From a bacterium (GTDB lineage: Bacteria; Vulcanimicrobiota; Vulcanimicrobiia; Vulcanimicrobiales; Vulcanimicrobiaceae), in contig JAKBKY010000003.1 of NCBI GenBank assembly GCA_021832345.1, positions 62,001-126,000 of the forward strand: 64,000 nucleotides of DNA, read 5' to 3'. The notes beneath the pieces were generated by a model. It did no database searches. It saw only the letters and a list, made by a program, of their open reading frames with translations, and was not told the DNA's origin. Both the position numbers and the translations under genes were made by a program. Positions 57,648 to 64,000 of the stretch are shown here, piece after piece; within the stretch, counting starts at the first letter, position 1, and each line of letters opens with the position of its first letter.

Positions 57648-59228
57648 TTAGCACAGCTTCCCCGGGTTGAGCAACCCGTCGGGATCGAAGCGCGCGAAGA
57701 GCGCGCGCATCGCTTCCAAGCCGAGTTCGCCCTTTTCAGCCGCGAGATAGGGCCGGTGATCGACGCCGACGCCGTGCTGGTGGCTGATCGTGCCGCCGTT
57801 CGCGACGATCGTTTCGCTGACCGCGCTCTTGAGCGCCCGCCATCGCGCCATGTTCTCCTCGAAGCTCGGCGCGATGGGAAAGATGAACGTTGAATAGACG
57901 CTCGAGCCTTGCGGGTAGACGTGCGAGAGATGCGTATACACATGCGCGCGGTCGCCCAGAGCCGCGCGTCCTGCGGATTCCATCGCGCGCATCATCGCGT
58001 TCACGCGCGGCCAGTCAACGGCGGTTTCAATCGTATCCACCGCATAGCCGTACTCCCATAGCGTGTTGCGCAGGTAGACACCACGGAAGCGGTTCGCCTG
58101 CCATTTGTCTCCGAGGCGCCGCCCGAAGTACACGCCCGCGTGCCGTTTGCAGATCGCTCGCACGGCGCGAAGCGCTGCCTTCGAACGTGTCGCATCGCCG
58201 GTTACGCCGGCGATCAGCAAACACTTGTCCACGCCGCAACCGCGCACCGCGAGGAATCGTTCCATGAGCCGCAGGAGCTGCGTATTCCCGGCCATGCGCA
58301 ACGTGGTAAGCGTTTCCGCCTCATTCGCCAGGCGAATCATCGAGAGCGGCGTACCGGCGTACACGAGCGCGCGAACCGTGTTCTCCGCGATCTCCCAATT
58401 CGGAAGGAACCAGCCGTGGAACGACTCGTGTTGCGGCAGCGGGCGCACACGAACGGTCGCCTGTGTGATGATGCCCAGGCGCCCCTCTGAGCCGAGAAAG
58501 AGTTCGCGGATGTCCAGGCCGGTAGCCGACGCGGGGAAGGTGGGGATGACGAGCGTCCCGATCGGCGTTTCGATGCGCCCGCCCGCGAAGAGCGCCTCGA
58601 TGCGGCCATAGCGCAGCGACTGCTGCCCCGAGGATCGCGTTGCGATCCAACCGCCGAGCGTTGAATACTCGAACGACTGCGGGAAATGCCCGAGTGTATA
58701 ACCGCGGGCGCAGAGCTGCGCTTCCAAATCCGGTCCGGTAACGCCCGCACCGAAAGTGGCAAGCCGGCTTCGTTCATCGAGTACCATCAACCCGCGCATG
58801 CGCGCCAGCGACACGGTGAGGATCGGCGCGTCGATCTCCGGCGGATTGACGTGCCCAACGACGCTGGTTCCACCGCCATACGGAATCACGCGCGCCCCCG
58901 ACTGCTTCGCGTAGATCAGCAAATCCGCAACGTCTTCTGAAGACTGCGGAAACGCCACCCCGTCGGGCACGCGCGCAATGCGCCCAAAGCGCAACGCGAA
59001 CCAGTCCGGCAGGCTCTGGCCACATGCGTGCAAGACGCGCGTCTGCGGATTCGTATCAATGTTCGGATGTTCCGGTAACCGGCTTGGCGCAACTCCGGCT
59101 ACCACGGATTGGAGGCTTGCATCCGGGGGCGGCGCGATCGGCCCTAGGCGCTCGCGCAGATACCGGAGCGCGGCATCGGGCAGAGGCACGCGTACCGATT
59201 CGTCGCCCCAACCATTCCAGCGGAGCAT
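57648..59228 (-). CDS. FAD-binding oxidase, alkyl-DHAP-synthase-like
   Basis: A 526-residue VAO-type flavoprotein. It has MLRWNGWGDE at the start (AGPS-like), the FAD-binding PCMH domain with VIPYGGGTSVVGHV and the EYSTLGGWIATRSSGQQSLRYGRIE segment, and the C-terminal SHQHGVGVDHRPYL with the His-rich motif typical of alkyldihydroxyacetonephosphate synthase and D-lactate/glycolate oxidases. AGPS swaps the acyl chain of acyl-DHAP for a fatty alcohol to make ether lipids. The glpD and kinase neighbours fit a DHAP/G3P-based role. Other oxidase activity is possible. Confidence 0.87.
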   Translation of the reverse strand: MLRWNGWGDESVRVPLPDAALRYLRERLGPIAPPPDASLQSVVAGVAPSRLPEHPNIDTNPQTRVLHACGQSLPDWFALRFGRIARVPDGVAFPQSSEDVADLLIYAKQSGARVIPYGGGTSVVGHVNPPEIDAPILTVSLARMRGLMVLDERSRLATFGAGVTGPDLEAQLCARGYTLGHFPQSFEYSTLGGWIATRSSGQQSLRYGRIEALFAGGRIETPIGTLVIPTFPASATGLDIRELFLGSEGRLGIITQATVRVRPLPQHESFHGWFLPNWEIAENTVRALVYAGTPLSMIRLANEAETLTTLRMAGNTQLLRLMERFLAVRGCGVDKCLLIAGVTGDATRSKAALRAVRAICKRHAGVYFGRRLGDKWQANRFRGVYLRNTLWEYGYAVDTIETAVDWPRVNAMMRAMESAGRAALGDRAHVYTHLSHVYPQGSSVYSTFIFPIAPSFEENMARWRALKSAVSETIVANGGTISHQHGVGVDHRPYLAAEKGELGLEAMRALFARFDPDGLLNPGKLC

Positions 59229-59274
59229 ATGGTCGCATGTATCCTGCCCGGCGCCGGCGAATACCTGCGTTATC

Positions 59275-59787
59275 ATGCTCACGCGCCGCCAACTGCTTGG
59301 CGGCGGCCTTGCCGCCGGAGCCGCCCTCGTCATCGCCGGACTCGCCTACGAGTTCTCGCCTGATCGAGCGCTGCGCGATCCGCACTACCGCTTCGTAATC
59401 CTCGACGAAGAAGATCGCGCGATCGTCGCGGCGATTGCGCCGGTGATGCTCGCCGGCGCGCTCCCCGCCGGTGCGGTGGAACAGGTCGTGCGCGGTACCG
59501 ACGTTGCGATTGCGGGCCTTCCGCTCCATGTGCGCGCGCAGATTCGCCAGCTTTTCGGAGTTCTACGCTTTCCTCTGACTCGGATGTTCGTCGCCGGCAT
59601 CTGGCATCCGTGGCACTCCGCAAACGCCGGCGAGATTGCGGCGTTCCTGCAGCACTGGCGCTACAGCCCGGTGGTGCAGTTGCGCAGTGCCTACGACGCG
59701 CTGCACCAGTTGCTCATGGCAGCGTGGTACGGCAACGAACAGGCATGGCCGCCGACCGGCTACCCTGGACCGCCGAAAGTCGGCTGA
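59275..59787 (+). CDS. Tat-exported small subunit, gluconate 2-dehydrogenase subunit 3-like
   Basis: A 170-residue protein with a twin-arginine start (TRRQLLGGGLAAGAALVIAG) and a helical mature part (EEDRAIVAAIAPVMLAG, GTDVAIAGLPLHVRAQIRQLF, then MAAWYGNEQAWPPTGYPGPP). This matches the family of small subunits that partner GMC dehydrogenases such as gluconate 2-dehydrogenase. It is co-exported with its flavoprotein partner. Its stop overlaps the GMC start (TGATG). The longer frame to 58978 is a shadow. Confidence 0.85.
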   Translation: MLTRRQLLGGGLAAGAALVIAGLAYEFSPDRALRDPHYRFVILDEEDRAIVAAIAPVMLAGALPAGAVEQVVRGTDVAIAGLPLHVRAQIRQLFGVLRFPLTRMFVAGIWHPWHSANAGEIAAFLQHWRYSPVVQLRSAYDALHQLLMAAWYGNEQAWPPTGYPGPPKVG

Positions 59788-61409
59788 TGATTCGCGACAT
59801 CATCGCGTACGGCGTGAAGAGCGGCTGGAAGGTGCATGACGCATCGCAGCTCTCCTCCGACATGCATATAGACGCCGATGTCGCCATCGTCGGAACCGGC
59901 GCCGGCGGCGGAACCGCGGCGGAGATTCTCTCGGCAGCCGGTCTGCGCGTGGTGCTCATCGAAGAAGGACCGCTGCGCTCGTCCTCGGATTTTCACATGC
60001 TCGAACGCGAAGCCTATCCGCAGCTCTATCAAGATTCGGCGGCACGCAAAACCAAAGACAAAGGCATTACGATTTTACAAGGTCGCGCCGTCGGCGGGTC
60101 GACCACGGTGAACTGGACGAGCAGCTTTCGAACACCGCCGGAAACGCTTGCGTATTGGCGCGAACAATATGGTCTACCGGGATATACGCCGGAAACGCTA
60201 GCACCATGGTTTGCGATGATGGAGCGCCGCCTCAACATTCATCCATGGGCGAAAGCACCGAACGATAACAACGACGTACTCCGCCGCGGTGCTGCAAAGC
60301 TCGGTATTCTAACCGAGGTGATCCCGCGCAACGTCAAGGGCTGTTGGAACCTGGGCTATTGCGGGATGGGATGCCCGACCAACGCCAAGCAGTCAATGCT
60401 CGTAACGACGATTCCCTCGGCGCTCGAACGCGGTGCGGTCTTACTTACGCGCGCACGGGCGGAGCGTCTGGTTTTTGACGGCGCGAAGATTACCTCACTC
60501 AGGGTTCGCGCGCTCAATGCCGGCGGTATAACCACAAGCCCCTATAGCGTCACCGTACACGCCCGTCACTTCGTGCTCGCGGCGGGGGCGATCGGTAGCC
60601 CCGCGCTCTTACTGCGCAGCGCATTGCCGGACCCATACGAGCGCGTCGGAAAGCGCACGTTTCTGCACCCGGTCGTGCTGTCGTTCGCAACCATGCCCGA
60701 AGCGGTGAACGGCTTTTCCGGCGCTCCGCAGTCCATCTACACGGATCATTTCCTGCACACCCAACCTCTCGACGGCCCCATCGGTTACAAACTCGAAGTC
60801 CCGCCGATTCATCCGGTGTTGGCCGCGACCACACTTATCGGCTTCGGCGAATCGCACACACGGCTGATGAACGAGCTGACACATGGTCAAGTCATCATCG
60901 CCTTGATGCGCGACGGATTCAACGAGCATAGCCAAGGCGGCAGCGTCGGGCTCCACGCGGACGGCTCGCCACTGCTCGACTACCCTATCACCGACTACAT
61001 TTGGGAGGGCGCGCGCCGGGCACTGCTCACCATGGCGCAGATACAGTTCGCCGCCGGAGCGAGATCCGTACTGCCCATGCACGAAGACGCCGTGCCGTAC
61101 CATTCACTGAACGCGGCGAGCAAAGCGATCGAGGCTTTCCCCATGCAAATCTTACGAACGCTCGTCGTCAGCGCACACGTCATGGGTGGGTGCGGCATGG
61201 GCAATGATCCGAAACAATCGGTGGTTGACGGGAACGGTGCGCATTATCACGCCGAGAACCTCTCCGTCTTCGATGGATCGATCTTCCCTACCAGCATCGG
61301 CGCGAATCCCCAGCTCTCGATCTACGGCATCACCGCCCGCAACGCGACTCGCCTAGCCGAGCAGCTCACGGGCCGTCCGGCGCTTCGCCCCCTAGATTCC
61401 GTGTCGTAG
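59787..61409 (+). CDS. GMC-family oxidoreductase
   Basis: A 540-residue flavoprotein: VAIVGTGAGGGTAAEILSAAGLRVVLIEEG (FAD site), RAVGGSTTVNWTSSFRTP, a Cys-containing NLGYCGMGCPTNAKQS segment, and the C-terminal HVMGGCGMGNDPKQSVVDG with the catalytic His followed by SIGANPQLSIYGI. GMC enzymes oxidise alcohols, sugars or sterols. Likely exported by piggyback with the Tat subunit (inference; it has no signal of its own). Its end overlaps HcrB by 18 bases, tail to tail. Confidence 0.92.
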   Translation: MIRDIIAYGVKSGWKVHDASQLSSDMHIDADVAIVGTGAGGGTAAEILSAAGLRVVLIEEGPLRSSSDFHMLEREAYPQLYQDSAARKTKDKGITILQGRAVGGSTTVNWTSSFRTPPETLAYWREQYGLPGYTPETLAPWFAMMERRLNIHPWAKAPNDNNDVLRRGAAKLGILTEVIPRNVKGCWNLGYCGMGCPTNAKQSMLVTTIPSALERGAVLLTRARAERLVFDGAKITSLRVRALNAGGITTSPYSVTVHARHFVLAAGAIGSPALLLRSALPDPYERVGKRTFLHPVVLSFATMPEAVNGFSGAPQSIYTDHFLHTQPLDGPIGYKLEVPPIHPVLAATTLIGFGESHTRLMNELTHGQVIIALMRDGFNEHSQGGSVGLHADGSPLLDYPITDYIWEGARRALLTMAQIQFAAGARSVLPMHEDAVPYHSLNAASKAIEAFPMQILRTLVVSAHVMGGCGMGNDPKQSVVDGNGAHYHAENLSVFDGSIFPTSIGANPQLSIYGITARNATRLAEQLTGRPALRPLDSVS

Positions 61410-62384
61410 ATCTTCGAGCGTCCGCCGCGCGAATACCCGTAGCATGCGCTTGCGATACAGAACGCTCGCACTGGTATTATCCAGGGGTTTGCCGCATTTG
61501 TAAGCGCATTCCGCCGCCGCTGCCAGCGCGTCAGCTTCCAGTCGCGTGCCGACCAAATACCGCACCGCCTCGGTTACTTCTACCGGCTGCGCAGCCACGG
61601 CGTTGAGAATGAGCCGCGCATCGCGGCAAACGCCGTCATCATCGAGCCGAACGACGGCAGCGACGCCGAGCAACGGAAAATCAAAGGAACCGCGTAACCG
61701 CAACTTGCGGTAAGCGCTGCGAGTTTGCGCTTGTGGCGGAGGTATCGTGATCCTCGTGACGACTTCGGTCGGTCCATTGACTCGCGCGTATCGGCCATCG
61801 TCGCGATAAAACTCTACGATCTTTACTGCGCGCTCGCCGGTAGGGCCGGCGAGGTGCAGTGTTGCATCGAAAGACTGCAATACCGGAACGAGGTCGGATG
61901 AATTCACCGCAAGACACTTCGTGCTGCTCACTGCGACGCGGCAGACGTCGCCGTCCTTCTTTAAACAGTATCCCAGCGCTTGCCGCCAGTCTTCCTGTTG
62001 ATTGTAGAAGTTGCAACGGGTATCGAGGCAAACATTTCCGCCGATCGTGCCCATGTTGCGCAGTTGCGGCGTTGAAATCAACGACGCGGCGCGGGCAAGC
62101 GAATGATAACGTGCGTTGACGACCGGATCCTCGGCGATCGTGCGTAGCGTGGTGAGAGCTCCGATGTCTAGGCCCGTTGCATCATCGTACGCGATGAATC
62201 GCATTTCGCTGATCGAACGCAACCCTACGAGCACCTTAGGCGTAAACAGACGCTGCTTCATGTTGGCGTAAAGATCGGTGCCGCCCGAAACCACGAGAGC
62301 ATCCGGGCCGTACTGCGCGAGCAGTCCGACGGCCTGTGCTATCGAGCGTGCGGGTTCATACGTGAACGCAGGGAGACGCAACAT
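61392..62384 (-). CDS. hcrB: 4-hydroxybenzoyl-CoA reductase-type FAD/4Fe-4S subunit (HcrB-like)
   Basis: A 330-residue FAD-binding subunit of the xanthine oxidase family (FAD loop VVSGGTDLYANM, STPQLRNMGTIGGNVCLD). A Cys-rich insertion with Cys124, 140, 148 and 157, spaced x15, x7 and x8, matches the extra [4Fe-4S] cluster loop of the 4-hydroxybenzoyl-CoA reductase beta subunit. Those enzymes remove the para-hydroxyl of 4-hydroxybenzoyl-CoA. It begins directly after hcrA. Confidence 0.9.
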   Translation of the reverse strand: MLRLPAFTYEPARSIAQAVGLLAQYGPDALVVSGGTDLYANMKQRLFTPKVLVGLRSISEMRFIAYDDATGLDIGALTTLRTIAEDPVVNARYHSLARAASLISTPQLRNMGTIGGNVCLDTRCNFYNQQEDWRQALGYCLKKDGDVCRVAVSSTKCLAVNSSDLVPVLQSFDATLHLAGPTGERAVKIVEFYRDDGRYARVNGPTEVVTRITIPPPQAQTRSAYRKLRLRGSFDFPLLGVAAVVRLDDDGVCRDARLILNAVAAQPVEVTEAVRYLVGTRLEADALAAAAECAYKCGKPLDNTSASVLYRKRMLRVFARRTLEDLRHGI

Positions 62385-64000
62385 CTATTGGATCGCCTCA
62401 GCGCGCGCCGGCGAGCCGTGCCGCAAACGCAACGCCCCGGAATCTGCCCCCTCTAGGGCCTTTAATACCTTCTCCGCAGTGATCGGTGTCGAGTAGACGC
62501 GTGCGCCGATCGCATCGGCGAGGGCATTCGCAATCGCCGGAATCACGGGGTTAAGCGGACCCTCACCGGCCTCCTTTGCGCCGAACGGGCCCTCCTTGTC
62601 GTCCGTTTCGATGATAATAGCTTCGATTTCCGGCGTATCGAGAATGGTCGGCGTCTTATAGTCGAGCAAGTTCGGCATCTTGTGCAAACCGCCGCGGAAC
62701 GACGACTCCTCCATGAGCGCTTCGCCCAGGCCCATATAAGCACTGCCCTCGATCTGTCCTTCGACGCTGTCCGGATTCAGGGCGCGGCCGCAATCGTGAG
62801 CGAGAGTGATCTTTTCGACATGCACTTCGCCCGTTTCGAGATCCACCTCCACCTCGGCAATGCACGCACTGAACGAATATGCCGGTGACGGCCCGACTCC
62901 CGAGCCCTTGAAATCACCGTGGAGATTTTCCGGCGGCGTATACGAGCCGACACCGACCAGCGTACCGAATCGCGCCTCGGCGGCCTGCGCGACTTCGAGA
63001 AACGTCGTGTAGTGGTCGGGCTTTGCCACATCGAAGACGCGGCGATTAGCGAAACCGCACTGTTCGGGTGCGATACCGAGCATCTGCGCTGCAGCTTCAG
63101 CCATATCTCTGCGCACAGCCTCTGCGGCGTCGTGCGCCGCGTTGCCGGCCATGAACGTCACGCGGCTCGAATACGAGCCAAGGTCGACCGGTGTGAGATC
63201 AGTATCGCCCGCGCAGACGCGCACGTCCATGACATCGACTCCAAGTGTCTCCGCGACAATGACGGCGAGCATATGTTGGGAGCCCTGGCCGCACTCGCTC
63301 ACACCGCAGTACACCGTGACGCCGCCACCACGATCGACCTTTACCATCGCGCCGGAATGCGGCATAGGATTCCAATAGATCGGCAGCCCGGCGCCGCACA
63401 AGTACGTGCTCGCGGCCAGGCCGATGCCGCGACCGCGCGGCAGTTTGCCGTGCTTTTTCCGGTAATCGGTGCGCTGCACGGCCGCATCGATGCACTCCCG
63501 AAGACCGCAACTCGTGATCCGCAAGTAGTTGACCGTTCGCGAATAAGGATCGACGGCGATGCGCGTGCGGTACTCCGCAGCATCCAAGCCGAGCGCATCC
63601 GCAATCTTATCGAGTTGGCATTCGAAGCCAAAACGCGGCTGCGTGGTTCCATGGCCGCGCTTCGGTCCGCACGGCGGTTTGTTCGTATAGACCCGGCAAC
63701 CGTCGAAGGCATAAGCGGGAATCTTGTAGGTTACCGGCGTCAGGGCCCCACTGTAATAGGTTGTTGCAACACCGTACGAGCCGTAGGCTCCGCCGTCGAG
63801 CCACGTCTGCACGTGGGAGGCGGTGATCGTCCCGTCGTTCTTCACGCCTGTCCTGATCTTCATCTTCATCGGATGACGACCACGATGCGCGTAAAACACC
63901 TCCTCTCTCGTCAACGCGAACTTCACGGGGCGACCGGTCTTACGAGCAAAGTGTGCTGCCGCCAATTCGTGTTGAAACGGCTCAGTCTTGCCGCCGAACC
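62385..64000 (-). CDS. hcrA: 4-hydroxybenzoyl-CoA reductase-like molybdenum subunit (HcrA-like), partial
   Basis: 538 C-terminal residues are visible; the start lies beyond the window. It enters with FGGKTEPFQHELAAAHFARK (the Mo-cofactor GGFGGK-type loop), HRGRHPMKMK, then PPCGPKRGHGTTQPRFGFE, in which RGHG is typical of the HcrA/xanthine dehydrogenase line. The catalytic KEAGEGP segment (with a Glu) is near the end. It binds molybdopterin and reduces or hydroxylates aromatic or aliphatic substrates. With hcrB it forms an HBCR-like enzyme; the small 2Fe-2S subunit is not visible here. Confidence 0.9.
   Translation of the reverse strand, partial: FGGKTEPFQHELAAAHFARKTGRPVKFALTREEVFYAHRGRHPMKMKIRTGVKNDGTITASHVQTWLDGGAYGSYGVATTYYSGALTPVTYKIPAYAFDGCRVYTNKPPCGPKRGHGTTQPRFGFECQLDKIADALGLDAAEYRTRIAVDPYSRTVNYLRITSCGLRECIDAAVQRTDYRKKHGKLPRGRGIGLAASTYLCGAGLPIYWNPMPHSGAMVKVDRGGGVTVYCGVSECGQGSQHMLAVIVAETLGVDVMDVRVCAGDTDLTPVDLGSYSSRVTFMAGNAAHDAAEAVRRDMAEAAAQMLGIAPEQCGFANRRVFDVAKPDHYTTFLEVAQAAEARFGTLVGVGSYTPPENLHGDFKGSGVGPSPAYSFSACIAEVEVDLETGEVHVEKITLAHDCGRALNPDSVEGQIEGSAYMGLGEALMEESSFRGGLHKMPNLLDYKTPTILDTPEIEAIIIETDDKEGPFGAKEAGEGPLNPVIPAIANALADAIGARVYSTPITAEKVLKALEGADSGALRLRHGSPARAEAIQ

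Noticed and set aside
1-64000. CRISPR arrays, tRNA or rRNA genes, prophage
   Set aside because: I saw no regularly spaced short repeats, no tRNA-like cloverleaf and no phage structural or integrase genes; the regular repeats found are coding (propeller, FliK).

Overview
The window is GC-rich bacterial chromosome, densely coded, with short ATGA, GTGA and TGATG overlaps inside operons. It carries a full flagellar and chemotaxis block, two Vgb-like beta-propeller lipoproteins and many small secreted or lipid-anchored proteins of unknown function. No rRNA, tRNA or marker protein fixes the taxonomy. The mix fits an environmental lineage such as Candidatus Eremiobacterota (WPS-2), but that is a guess.

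Layout. 1-11.1 kb: housekeeping and accessory genes: DUF167 protein, secreted proteins, an operon of alpha/beta hydrolase, glycosyltransferase and COG0701-type permease, an NADP oxidoreductase, and a HyuA/HyuB pair. 11.1-38.7 kb: motility genes on the minus strand. Transcription runs from fliF leftward through fliG-fliH-fliI-fliJ-motE-like-fliK-flgD-TIGR02530-flgE-flbD-motA-motB-fliM-fliN-fliO-fliP-fliQ-fliR, then flhB-flhA-PilZ-cheY-cheC-cheA-cheW. Two intruders break the block: a two-gene cassette between near-identical 38-bp direct repeats (30.6-32.7 kb), and a plus-strand Vgb-like gene ending in a 167-bp inverted-repeat element (18.7-19.9 kb). 38.9-43.9 kb: purA, a GH125-like glycosidase, an HPRT-like protein lacking key acidic residues, and a two-component system. 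43.9-50.5 kb: secreted proteins, XdhC and a MocA-like nucleotidyltransferase for Mo-enzyme maturation, the second Vgb-like protein, an AraC regulator and a double-DTG aspartyl protease. 50.5-54.0 kb: accessory region with a decayed group II intron 3' end, an AT-rich acetyltransferase, a ChrB-like protein, and an AbiEii-like nucleotidyltransferase with a small partner. 54-64 kb: an O-methyltransferase, an FGGY kinase / GlpD / alkyl-DHAP-synthase-like operon, a Tat-exported subunit with a GMC oxidoreductase, and 4-hydroxybenzoyl-CoA-reductase-type genes (HcrB complete, HcrA cut by the window end).

The strongest novelty candidate is the permease at 3791-4903 (minus). One in-frame TGA sits where I would expect the first Cys of a Cys-x-Cys-Cys motif. 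It is followed by a perfect 8-bp stem with a GGC loop whose first base is 21 nt after the TGA, above a 6-bp lower stem. That is the geometry of a bacterial SECIS element, so the gene probably encodes a selenocysteine-containing membrane transporter rather than two broken ORFs. The second candidate is the direct-repeat-flanked cassette in the flagellar operon.
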